From Pseudomonas sp. B6002 (GTDB taxonomy: Bacteria; Pseudomonadota; Gammaproteobacteria; Pseudomonadales; Pseudomonadaceae), in the NCBI RefSeq assembly GCF_013385985.1, contig NZ_JACAOY010000014.1:112947-176946 (forward strand): a stretch of DNA of 64,000 bases. The letters run 5' to 3'. A program made the translations under genes and the position numbers. Shown here in pieces: positions 37,180 through 45,183 of the stretch (positions within the stretch are counted from its first letter, which is position 1; every line of letters begins with the position of its first letter). Below the pieces are notes generated by a model. It did not search any database, had not been told where the DNA came from, and saw only the letters and a program-made list of their open reading frames with translations.

Positions 37180-38060
37180 GTCGGTTTGATCCAGCGCTGA
37201 AAGTGGGGGAGCAGGAAAAACACCAGCACACACAGCAGGCTGCCCAACGGCTGGTCAGCCACCGCCAGCACCAGCGCATCGAACAGCGGCAACGCCGCCA
37301 GGCCTGCACCGATAAACGCCCGCACCTGCCGATGCCGGGGGTTGGCCAGGTGCTTGACGTAATGCCAACCCAACCAGCCCAGCCACAGCGCCAATACGGG
37401 CCAGAACCACAGGTTGTTGGAGTAGATCGCCAAGGCCAGCGGGCTGAGCATCAGCAGCAACGGCAGGCGGCTGATCAGTTGGTTGTGGTGTTCCTGGCGG
37501 GCCAGGTAGGTCAGGCCGCTGATGTACACGCCCAGCAACATCGCGCAGAGCCAGATCGGCTCCGGTGGCACCGCCAGGCTGGCGGCGGCGGTGAGGTACA
37601 GCGCCGAGCGGCAGGCGCCCATCAGCCACACGCTGTGGGCGTATTTCTTGTGCAGCAGGTTGTAGCCAAAGATGCAGCCCACCAGCAGCACCACGCCGCC
37701 GAGCAGCCAATGGGGTTGATCGATCAACTGGCTCAGGCCCAGCACCGCCACGGCGGCCAGGGTCAGCAACAGTGCCGTGGCGCGCCCCACTTGTTGGCGG
37801 CTGGCCAGGCCCAGGGTGATCGGGCGCGGGTTGTGGTGTTGTGCGTCCCAGTCGGCGTCGAGCAGGTCGTTCAACAGCATGCCGGCCAGGTACAGCAGCG
37901 ACAGCGTGAACAACAACAGCAGCCACACCAGCGACGAAGGCGGCGCCAGGGCCCCGGCGCTGCTGGCGAGTAGGGCGGCGGCCAGGGTGTTGGTCCACAC
38001 CGTGGGCAGGTTGGACACGCGGCCCAGAGTCAGCCAGGTTTTTACGTCGGCCTGGCTCAT
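37176..38060 (-). CDS. eboC: EboC-like UbiA-family prenyltransferase
   Basis: A 294-residue inner-membrane protein with about eight to nine helices. GRVSNLPTVWTNTLAAALL at the start and NDLLDADWDAQHHNPRPI carry the UbiA first aspartate motif that binds prenyl diphosphate with magnesium; RQVRAFIGAGLAALPLFDAL is near the end. UbiA enzymes attach isoprenoids to aromatic or other acceptors. In the ebo set this is EboC. Both ends overlap neighbours by four bases. Confidence 0.88.
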   Translation of the reverse strand: MSQADVKTWLTLGRVSNLPTVWTNTLAAALLASSAGALAPPSSLVWLLLLFTLSLLYLAGMLLNDLLDADWDAQHHNPRPITLGLASRQQVGRATALLLTLAAVAVLGLSQLIDQPHWLLGGVVLLVGCIFGYNLLHKKYAHSVWLMGACRSALYLTAAASLAVPPEPIWLCAMLLGVYISGLTYLARQEHHNQLISRLPLLLMLSPLALAIYSNNLWFWPVLALWLGWLGWHYVKHLANPRHRQVRAFIGAGLAALPLFDALVLAVADQPLGSLLCVLVFFLLPHFQRWIKPT

Positions 38061-39928
38061 TTTGCGAAACCCTCATGCAGCGGCAGTGGGGGCTCGTGGC
38101 GGGTCATCAGCCGTTGCAGTGCCCACTCCATTCGTGCGTCATCGATCTCGTGCAGGTCCACCGACTGGCCGATCCGGTTGAGCATGGGGATCGACAACTG
38201 CCCGCCCAGGTGCTGGCGGAATTCCTCCAGGCCGAGCAATACCTGCGAGCGACCTTGGTTGTCCTTGAGGCCCAGTTCTGCCGGGCACAGGTTGAACCCC
38301 AGGGTGCGCAGCAGGTTCATCACCCGTTCGCTGTCGGCTTCGCTCAGCAGCCCCAGGGCATTGGCGTACAGGCCATCCAGGGCCATGCCCACGGCAACCG
38401 CCTCACCGTGGCGCAAGCGGTGGTGGCTGAGGTTCTCCAGCTTGTGCGCGGCCCAGTGCCCGTAGTCCAGCGGCCGGCCATTGCCGCGTTCGAACGGGTC
38501 ACCGGCACCGGTGATGTGACCCAGGTGCAATTCGGCACAGCGGCGGATCGCGTAGCGGCTGGCGCTGTGTTCGAAGTGGGCGAGGGCGTCGGCGTGCTGC
38601 TCCATCCATTCGAAGAACGCCTGGTCCTTGATCAGCGCCACCTTGACCGCCTCGGCGAGGCCGGCGATCTGATCGCGACGCGTGAGGCTGGTGAGTAACT
38701 GGAAGTCATTGATCACGGCGGTGGCGGGGTAGAAGGCTCCCAGCAGGTTCTTCTGGCCGAAGGCGTTGATGCCGTTTTTCACGCCGATACCAGCGTCATT
38801 TTGGGCGAGTACCGTGCTGGGCAGGCGGATCAGACGGATGCCTCGGTGGAACGTGGCACAGGCGTAGCCCACGGCGTCCAGAACCGCGCCACCGCCCAGG
38901 GCCAGCACGTAGCAATGTCGATCGAGCCCGTGTTGCAACATGTCGCGGTAGAGCTGTTCGAGTACCTGCGAGGTCTTGCTCAATTCACCGGCCGGCACCG
39001 CGATAGGGGCTGTTTGCAGATGCAGGTCGTCATGGGCGGCGAAATACGCGTCGATCTGCTCACCCAACTGCGGGGCGCTTTGCAGCAACTGGGCGTCGGC
39101 AAACACCATCACCGTCACCGGGCCCGCGTGGTGGGCGGTGAGCTGGCCGTGCAGGCACGGATTGAGTGGGGCGAACAGGTGATCGGTGAACACCACCGGG
39201 TAGTCGTAGCTCACCTCGAAGCGCCCGTGCAGCGGTTGATCCCTGGCGGGTTTGCGCAGGGTCTTGAGCAGGCTGTAGCCGGCGACGAACAACAGCGGCA
39301 ACACCATGCTGGCGAGCACCGTCACCAGCAGCGCGTTCTGTTCGATCAGGAAGGTGCCGATGGCCGTGTAGGCCAGCGCCAGCCCGGCGTTGGCCAGGGT
39401 GGTAATCAGCAGGAACGCCCGCAGCGGATAGCGTTGCATGCCGGCCGCGACCACCGAGGTTTCCGCCAGCACCGGCACGCCGCGCAGGCAAATCAAGGAC
39501 AGCGTGCCCAAGCGATACCCCAGCTGCCCTGGCCGGCGCTGATGCAGGCCCAGGCGGCTGGACAACAACCGGAAATACCCGGCACCCAGCGCATACCCCA
39601 AGCCGGCGCCCAGGCACAGCCCGATAAAAATCACCAGGTAACCGCCCAGGCCGCCGAACAGCGCGACCGCCAGCAACGCCACCACGCTCGACGGCACCGG
39701 CAGCACCACATCCAGCGCGAGCAGGGCGACCAGCAACAAGGCGAGATTGAGTGTTTGCGCGGGTGTCGACGGTTGGTACAGGTTCAGGTGCGTGAGGAAG
39801 TCTTGGATCTGTTGTTCGAACAACAGGAAGCTGGCGATGACCAGGCCGCAAAAGCACAGCAATGACAGCCAGAAATGTTCGGCTGGCCCCTTTTTCGAGA
39901 ACGCACGGTACCACTGGCTGCGCTTCAT
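38057..39928 (-). CDS. eboD: EboD fused to a DedA/VTT-type membrane domain
   Basis: A 623-residue two-part protein. Residues 1 to about 215 form a membrane domain with about six hydrophobic segments that resembles the VTT/DedA (SNARE-associated) fold (DVVLPVPSSVVALLAVALFGG, then LRGVPVLAETSVVAAGM). Residues about 230-623 are a 3-dehydroquinate synthase/sugar-phosphate cyclase domain: ALGGGAVLDAVGYACATFHR, LPSTVLAQNDAGIGVKNGIN, KNLLGAFYPATAVIND, AEAVKVALIKD and RHGEAVAVGMALD. It is the first gene of the twelve-gene operon. ATG 39928 has AGGGA seven bases upstream. Confidence 0.88.
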   Translation of the reverse strand: MKRSQWYRAFSKKGPAEHFWLSLLCFCGLVIASFLLFEQQIQDFLTHLNLYQPSTPAQTLNLALLLVALLALDVVLPVPSSVVALLAVALFGGLGGYLVIFIGLCLGAGLGYALGAGYFRLLSSRLGLHQRRPGQLGYRLGTLSLICLRGVPVLAETSVVAAGMQRYPLRAFLLITTLANAGLALAYTAIGTFLIEQNALLVTVLASMVLPLLFVAGYSLLKTLRKPARDQPLHGRFEVSYDYPVVFTDHLFAPLNPCLHGQLTAHHAGPVTVMVFADAQLLQSAPQLGEQIDAYFAAHDDLHLQTAPIAVPAGELSKTSQVLEQLYRDMLQHGLDRHCYVLALGGGAVLDAVGYACATFHRGIRLIRLPSTVLAQNDAGIGVKNGINAFGQKNLLGAFYPATAVINDFQLLTSLTRRDQIAGLAEAVKVALIKDQAFFEWMEQHADALAHFEHSASRYAIRRCAELHLGHITGAGDPFERGNGRPLDYGHWAAHKLENLSHHRLRHGEAVAVGMALDGLYANALGLLSEADSERVMNLLRTLGFNLCPAELGLKDNQGRSQVLLGLEEFRQHLGGQLSIPMLNRIGQSVDLHEIDDARMEWALQRLMTRHEPPLPLHEGFAK

Positions 39929-39931
39929 CAA

Positions 39932-39971
39932 AGCATCCCTTCTGAGAGTTAAGACTTAAGTTCCGTGTCTT
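39932..39971 (-). promoter_or_regulatory. Candidate RsmA/CsrA-binding leader of the ebo operon
   Basis: On the minus strand AAGAC and GTCTT (39951-39971) can pair and present ACGGA in the loop. A second ANGGA element (AGGGA, 39936-39940) is the ribosome binding site itself. This paired arrangement is how Gac/Rsm-controlled messages in Pseudomonas are recognised. Prediction only. Confidence 0.45.
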
Positions 39972-40356
39972 GAGTTACAGCAGCGTCTGGTCTGTTTTCA
40001 GTGCAATAAAGTCCCTCGCCCGGCAGTCGGGTTTGATCAATAGTGGCTGATGGCTTTTACGGTATTCATGAACGTAGACGGTTGTGGTTGTTTTGCAAGC
40101 GGGTGCAGTAAGGAGTTTAAAAAGGGGCGGTTGGATGGGTGGGTGTGGTCTTAATAATCGAGTGTTTACAATTAGTTGTATGGATTTTTTGGGTGCGTCA
40201 AGAAGTCGTTGGTGTCGCGTTCGGAATGTATCGATTTAATGACGAAGTTGTGAGGTCTGGTGGATGATTTATTGCGGTTAGCTATAAGTGTTTTAAGAAT
40301 GTTAGTTGTCGAGAATGATTCCGCTTAATACGACGGTTTACTGCACATTTGTCCAA
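39972..40356. other. Intergenic stretch with relatively low GC upstream of the ebo operon
   Basis: About 385 bases without a supported gene, visibly richer in A and T than the flanking genes (runs such as TTAATAATCGAGTGTTTACAA and GATTTATTGCGGTTAGC). It must carry the promoter of the ebo operon on the minus strand. I could not pick a convincing -35/-10 pair or a sigma-54 site. Confidence 0.5.
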
Positions 40357-40404
40357 GTTCAAACAACAAAACCTGTCATTGATGACAGGTTTTGTTGTTT
40401 GAAC
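40357..40404. terminator. Long bidirectional terminator hairpin after LysR
   Basis: A perfect 23-bp inverted repeat with a two-base loop: the left arm starts GTTCAAACAACAAAACCTGTC, and the right arm is its exact complement. The T-rich outer half of each arm gives a U-tract in either direction. It lies 14 bases beyond the stop of the LysR gene and insulates it from the ebo operon. Confidence 0.8.
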
Positions 40405-40417
40405 CGAAGCGTTGTAT

Positions 40418-41362
40418 TTACGTCGGCGGGACAACACGGAAACCGCCCGACAACGCGTTCTTTAAATAGGCCACTAGAACACTCACCGCCTTCGGCACAT
40501 GGGGCGAATACGGCCGAATCAAATAGATTTCATCGGCAAACACCCCCTTGAGTGTCCAGTCCTTGAGCACCTGCACCAGCTTGCCACTGGCCAGTGCGGC
40601 ATGGGCGCTGAAATCCGGGAGCAGGGCGATGCCCAAGTGGTTGAGGGCCGAGTCGCGCAGGGCTTCGCTGTTGTTGGTGGCGAAGCTGCCAGCGATGGGC
40701 ACGGTGAGGCGCTGCACGTTCTTGACGCCGCGCTCAAAAGTCCACGCCGGCTGGTCGGTGCCACGCGGGTAGAACAGGCAGTTATGCGCTGTAAGGTCGC
40801 CGGGTTCGCGCGGTTCGCCATGGCGCTGCAGGTATTCCCGGGTCGCCACCAGCACCGAGGCGGTGTCGCACAGTTTCCAGGCTACATGGGTTTCCGGTAC
40901 CTGGAAGCCATGCCGCACGGCCAGGTCATAGCCCTCGGCTGCCAGTGAGCTAAGCGCATCGGATACGTCCAACTGGATACGCACCTGCGGGTACTGCTGC
41001 AAGAACGCAGACAGGTGCGGCACCAGCTGCTGACGGGCGAACGCCACCGGCGCCGTGAGGCGCACCAGGCCGCGAATCTCGCCTACCGAGTCACGTACCG
41101 ACGAGAAACTGCGGGCGATGTGCTCGTAGGCGCTGCGCACTTCGCGGGTCAACGACAGGCCGGCATCCGTCAACCGCACGCTGCGCGTGGTACGGGTGAC
41201 CAGCCGGGTACCGGTGGCTTTTTCCAGGTCGGAAATGCGCTGGCTGACCGCCGACTTGCTCACGCCCAGCCGCGCCGCCGCCGCGGTGTAGGTGCCTTGT
41301 TCTTCCAGTACCGACAGCCAGTGGATATGGGTCCACAGCCCTTCGATCTCAGCTTTTTCCAT
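40418..41362 (-). CDS. LysR family regulator, divergent from aldehyde dehydrogenase
   Basis: A 314-residue LysR-type regulator with the helix-turn-helix at about residues 12-70 (WLSVLEEQGTYTAAAARLGV, then SKSAVSQRISDLEKATG) and an effector domain containing LVRLTAPVAFARQQLVPHL. It belongs to the group often controlling a divergent catabolic gene. ATG 41362 is chosen; a TTG nine codons upstream is in frame but less likely. The divergent mmsA-type gene starts 110 bases away and is the probable target. Confidence 0.9.
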   Translation of the reverse strand: MEKAEIEGLWTHIHWLSVLEEQGTYTAAAARLGVSKSAVSQRISDLEKATGTRLVTRTTRSVRLTDAGLSLTREVRSAYEHIARSFSSVRDSVGEIRGLVRLTAPVAFARQQLVPHLSAFLQQYPQVRIQLDVSDALSSLAAEGYDLAVRHGFQVPETHVAWKLCDTASVLVATREYLQRHGEPREPGDLTAHNCLFYPRGTDQPAWTFERGVKNVQRLTVPIAGSFATNNSEALRDSALNHLGIALLPDFSAHAALASGKLVQVLKDWTLKGVFADEIYLIRPYSPHVPKAVSVLVAYLKNALSGGFRVVPPT

Positions 41363-41471
41363 GAGGGTATTGTTCGCGTAGGTGGACAATCAGTTCTGGA
41401 TTCTGCTCTGGTTCGGAACAAATCGAAAGCCTATCGTGTGTCCCATCGCTACCCACCTGGGAACCACTGCC

Positions 41472-42971
41472 ATGACCACGACCATCGAGCACTACATCAA
41501 CGACCAGCGCGTGTCCCGCGATGATCGTTATCAGGATGTCTTCAACCCGGCCACTGGCGAAAAGACCGGCCGCGTTGCACTGGCCAGCCGCCAGACCGTG
41601 TCCGAAGCCGTCGCTGCCGCCCAGGCGGCCTTCGCCGGTTGGGCCGATACCCCGCCGATCCGCCGTGCCCGCGTGCTGTTCGAATACCTGCACCTGCTGC
41701 GTGAGCGCAAGGACGACCTGGCGCGCATCATCGTCGCCGAACACGGCAAGGTCTTCACCGATGCCCAGGGTGAAGTGGACCGCGGCATCGACATCCTCGA
41801 ATTTGCCTGTGGCATTCCCAACCTGCTCAAGGGGGAGTTTTCCGACCAGGTGTCTCGTGGCATGGACAACTGGACCTTGCGTCAGCCGCTGGGCGTTGTA
41901 GCGGGCGTGACGCCGTTCAACTTCCCCGTGATGGTGCCCATGTGGATGTACCCCATCGCCATTGCAGCGGGCAACACCTTCATCCTCAAGCCAAGCCCGA
42001 CCGACCCGAGTGCCTCGCTGTTCATGGCCGAATTGCTGCGCGAAGCCGGCCTGCCCAAAGGCGTGTTCAACGTGGTGCAGGGCGACAAGGAGTCGGTAGA
42101 CGCGCTGATCGAACACCCGGACGTCAAGGCCGTGAGCTTTGTCGGCTCCACGCCAATTGCCCAATACATCTACGAGACCGGCGCCCGCCACGGCAAACGC
42201 GTGCAAGGCCTGGGCGGTGCGAAAAACCACATGGTGGTGATGCCCGACGCCGATATCGAAAAAACCGTCGACGCCCTGATGGGCGCCGCCTACGGCAGTG
42301 CCGGCGAACGTTGCATGGCCATTTCGGTGGCAGTGCTGGTGGGGGATGTGGGTGACAAAGTCATCGCGGCCCTGACCGAACGGGCCAAGCAACTGCGCAT
42401 CACTGACGGCCGCGACCTCAAAGCCGAGATGGGCCCGATCGTGTCTCGCGCCGCCCTGGAGCGCATCAGTGGCTACATCGAACAAGGCGTGCAAGCCGGC
42501 GCAAAATTGTTGCTCGATGGACGTGACTATGTGCCTGCCGAAGCCGGCCTGGAAAACGGCTTCTGGCTCGGCGCAACGTTGTTCGACCACGTCACTAAAG
42601 ACATGAGCATCTACCGCGAAGAGATCTTTGGCCCGGTGCTGGCGTGCGTGCGCGCTAGCGACTTCGCCGAAGCGGTAAAGCTGGTCAACGATCACGAGTT
42701 CGGCAACGGCGTGAGTTGCTTCACCCGCGACGGCAACATCGCCCGCGAGTTTGCACGGCGCATCGAAGTGGGCATGGTCGGCATCAACGTACCGATCCCG
42801 GTGCCGATGGCCTGGCATGGTTTTGGAGGCTGGAAGAAGAGCCTGTTTGGCGACATGCATGCCTACGGGACTGAGGGTGTGCGTTTTTACACCAAACAGA
42901 AGTCGATCATGCAAAGGTGGTCGGAGAGCATTGAGCAGGGTGCGGAGTTCGCGATGCCGGTCTCCAAGTAG
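41472..42971 (+). CDS. mmsA: CoA-acylating methylmalonate-semialdehyde dehydrogenase type
   Basis: A 499-residue aldehyde dehydrogenase, the usual length of MmsA. It has [19 protein letters not shown], the NAD-binding [20 protein letters not shown], the catalytic Cys in [11 protein letters not shown] and EEIFGPVLA. MmsA converts (methyl)malonate semialdehyde to propionyl- or acetyl-CoA in valine, inositol or beta-alanine breakdown. No other gene of these pathways is adjacent (mmsB is absent), so the physiological route is open. ATG 41472 follows a 110-base region shared with the divergent LysR gene. Confidence 0.88.
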   Translation: MTTTIEHYINDQRVSRDDRYQDVFNPATGEKTGRVALASRQTVSEAVAAAQAAFAGWADTPPIRRARVLFEYLHLLRERKDDLARIIVAEHGKVFTDAQGEVDRGIDILEFACGIPNLLKGEFSDQVSRGMDNWTLRQPLGVVAGVTPFNFPVMVPMWMYPIAIAAGNTFILKPSPTDPSASLFMAELLREAGLPKGVFNVVQGDKESVDALIEHPDVKAVSFVGSTPIAQYIYETGARHGKRVQGLGGAKNHMVVMPDADIEKTVDALMGAAYGSAGERCMAISVAVLVGDVGDKVIAALTERAKQLRITDGRDLKAEMGPIVSRAALERISGYIEQGVQAGAKLLLDGRDYVPAEAGLENGFWLGATLFDHVTKDMSIYREEIFGPVLACVRASDFAEAVKLVNDHEFGNGVSCFTRDGNIAREFARRIEVGMVGINVPIPVPMAWHGFGGWKKSLFGDMHAYGTEGVRFYTKQKSIMQRWSESIEQGAEFAMPVSK

Positions 42972-42978
42972 ACCTAAT

Positions 42979-43060
42979 GTGGGAGCGGGCTTGCCCGCGA
43001 TGGCGCCCTCAAGGCATACACTCTCCCAAGGACCTCATCGCCGGCAAGCCGGCTCCTACA
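42979..43060. repeat. REP inverted pair between convergent genes
   Basis: TGTGGGAGCGGGCTTGCCCG at the left and GCAAGCCGGCTCCTACA at the right, in opposite orientation around a 40-base spacer. It separates the convergent mmsA-type and AraC-type genes. The right unit contains the TAG stop of the AraC gene (43056-43058). Confidence 0.9.
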
Positions 43061-43982
43061 GGTGTGGGGTGACGCGCTTGATTGCCTGGGGGGACTGGCC
43101 GAATGCCCGCAAGAACGACCTGCGCATGCGCTCCCGTTCGCCGAACCCGCACTCCCGGGCGATGATGTCCAGGGAGTAACGACCTTCTTCCATCATGATC
43201 CGCGCCGCTTCAACCCGCAGGTGTTCGATGGCCTTGGCCGGCGATTGGCCGGTTTCTTCCTTGAAGATCCGGCTGAATTGGCGCGGGCTCAGGTGGGCGA
43301 TCTCGGCCAGTTCTTCCACCGACAGTTCGGCACTCAGGTGTTCCTTGGCATAGAGCAGCGTGCTCTGGATGCGGTCGGTTTTCGGGTCGAGGTCCAATAG
43401 CGTCGAGAACTGCGATTGCCCGCCTGAGCGGCGATGGTGCACGACCATTTTCTTGGCAACACTGCGGGCGATCTCGGTGCCCAAATCCTTCTCTACAATC
43501 GCCAGCGCCAGGTCGATGCCGGCGGTCATGCCGGCCGAAGTCCACAGCGCGCCATCGATCACGAAGATACGGTCTTCTTCCATCCGCACGCCGGGGTAGG
43601 CCTCGCGAAACGCTCGGGCGTGGGCCCAATGGGTGGTCGCGCGACGGCCTTCCAGCAGGCCCGCCTGGGCGAGCACGAAGGCGCCGGTGCACACGGCGGT
43701 GATGCGCTGTGACGTGGCGTTGCGCAGGTAGCCGAGCAGCCCCGGCGACACATCATCCAGGTGGTTATTGCCGATCACGACCAGCGTGTCGTAGTGCGCG
43801 CCTTTGAACGACTGTGACTCCATGCCGAACCCCAGGGAGGAGTGCACGATGCCGCCGTGCTCGGACACCACCGTCAGCGCATAAGACGCGCCGTGCAGGT
43901 CATTCGCGGTTTCGAAAACCGCTGAAACGGCGAGCCCCAGTACCTGGAAGCCTGGGTAAATCACAAGGCCGACGGTTTTCAT
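43056..43982 (-). CDS. GlxA-type AraC family transcriptional regulator
   Basis: A 308-residue regulator. The N-terminal DJ-1/PfpI-like domain (residues 1 to about 185: VGLVIYPGFQVLGLAV, AVCTGAFVLAQAGLLEGRRATTHW) has the nucleophile-elbow Cys, and two AraC helix-turn-helix motifs follow at about 215-305 (LSVEELAEIAHLSPRQFSRIFKEETGQSP; LDIIARECGFGERERMRRSF). It is divergent from an SDR gene 122 bases away, its likely target. The stop codon lies in a REP element. Confidence 0.92.
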   Translation of the reverse strand: MKTVGLVIYPGFQVLGLAVSAVFETANDLHGASYALTVVSEHGGIVHSSLGFGMESQSFKGAHYDTLVVIGNNHLDDVSPGLLGYLRNATSQRITAVCTGAFVLAQAGLLEGRRATTHWAHARAFREAYPGVRMEEDRIFVIDGALWTSAGMTAGIDLALAIVEKDLGTEIARSVAKKMVVHHRRSGGQSQFSTLLDLDPKTDRIQSTLLYAKEHLSAELSVEELAEIAHLSPRQFSRIFKEETGQSPAKAIEHLRVEAARIMMEEGRYSLDIIARECGFGERERMRRSFLRAFGQSPQAIKRVTPHL

Positions 43983-44104
43983 GGCGTGTACCGCTCTCTG
44001 GAAAAGCATGTCCTAAAAAGGTGTATATACGACATTTGTGTCGTGCAGGGAAGCCGTATTCTCAATCACCGAAGTTTGTCGGCTCACTTTCCTGGAGACA
44101 CCTC

Positions 44105-44899
44105 ATGAGTACTGCAGCGTCCAAGGGCACAGCCCTTATCACGGGTTCATCCACGGGCATCGGCGCGGTGTATGCCGACCGTTTGGCCAAACGTGGTTAT
44201 GACCTGATTCTGGTAGCGCGTAACGCCGAGCGCCTGAATGCCCTGGCGGCCAGGCTGCGCGCCGACACCGGGCGGACCGTCACCACCCTGGTCGCCGACC
44301 TGAACGACAAGGCCGCGTTGGCGAAGGTCGAAGCGGTATTGCGTGAAGACGCCAGCATCACCGTGCTGGTCAACAACGCCGGTGTCGGCTCGGTGGCCTC
44401 GGTGCTCGACGGTGACGTGGAGACGATGGACGCGATGATCGGCCTGAACATCACCGCGCTCACACGCCTGACGTATGCGGTGGCGCCGGCCTTTGTGGCA
44501 CGAGGCACCGGCACCCTTATCAATATCGCGTCGGTAGTGGGCATTGCGGTGGAGATGCTCAACGGTGTCTACAGTGCCTCGAAGTCCTACGTGTTGAGCT
44601 TCGGCCACGCGTTGCAACGCGACCTCGGCGACAAGGGCGTGCGCATCCAGAGCGTGCTGCCTGGCGCAACCGCCACCGAGTTCTGGGACGTGGCGGGCTA
44701 TGCGCCGCAGAAAGAGAGCCCGATCACCATGTCGGCCAGTGACCTGGTAGACGCCGCATTGGCGGGGCTGGACCTGGGTGAGCGCGTCACCATTCCGGGC
44801 CTGCATGAAGGCCAGGCGTGGGACGAGTGGGAAGCCGGGCGCCGCGCGATCTCGGGCAAGTTCGGCAACGCCAAGCCTGCGGCGCGCTACCTCAAATAA
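44105..44899 (+). CDS. SDR family oxidoreductase (DltE/YdfG-like)
   Basis: A 264-residue short-chain dehydrogenase. ALITGSSTGIG at residues 10-20 binds the cofactor, VLVNNAGVGS is the central motif, NIASVVG, then YSASKSY supplies the catalytic Tyr and Lys, and PGATATEFW follows. Substrate unknown. ATG 44105 has GGAGA upstream. It is divergent from the GlxA-type AraC regulator and followed by a REP pair. Confidence 0.9.
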   Translation: MSTAASKGTALITGSSTGIGAVYADRLAKRGYDLILVARNAERLNALAARLRADTGRTVTTLVADLNDKAALAKVEAVLREDASITVLVNNAGVGSVASVLDGDVETMDAMIGLNITALTRLTYAVAPAFVARGTGTLINIASVVGIAVEMLNGVYSASKSYVLSFGHALQRDLGDKGVRIQSVLPGATATEFWDVAGYAPQKESPITMSASDLVDAALAGLDLGERVTIPGLHEGQAWDEWEAGRRAISGKFGNAKPAARYLK

Positions 44900-44911
44900 C
44901 CCCATCCCCCC

Positions 44912-45000
44912 TGTAGGAGCCGGCTTGCCGGCGATAGCGGTGGGTCAGTCATACAGAAGTCGACTGACGCGCCGCCATCGCCGGCTTGCCGGCTCCTACA
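44912..45000. repeat. REP inverted pair (GTAGGAGCCGG type)
   Basis: TGTAGGAGCCGGCTTGCCGG and its inverse CCGGCTTGCCGGCTCCTACA flank a spacer. It lies between the SDR gene and the fimbrial island and marks the left border of that island. Confidence 0.92.
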
Positions 45001-45013
45001 TTCAAGGCCGGAA

Positions 45014-45076
45014 GGAAAAATCCTACGGTTTGCAGGGATTGGTCCTACGCCAACGCTCCAGTCCAGTGCCCATCAT
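45014..45076 (+). promoter_or_regulatory. Fim-island operator/promoter 1 (regulator gene)
   Basis: GGAAAAATCCTAC starts at 45014; a second half-site GGTCCTAC ends at 45048; the -10-like CATCAT starts at 45071, exactly 57 bases after the first G. The regulator ATG is at 45184. Same layout as four other promoters in this island, which suggests autoregulation. Confidence 0.65.
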
Positions 45077-45183
45077 TCGCCTTCCTCAATGATTGAAGGA
45101 CGATCGACGTTCCTCGTGTGTTGCACCCACCGAACAGCCAAGGGGAGAGCCGACTGCCGATTTGTGTTGCAGAAAGGAAAGCT

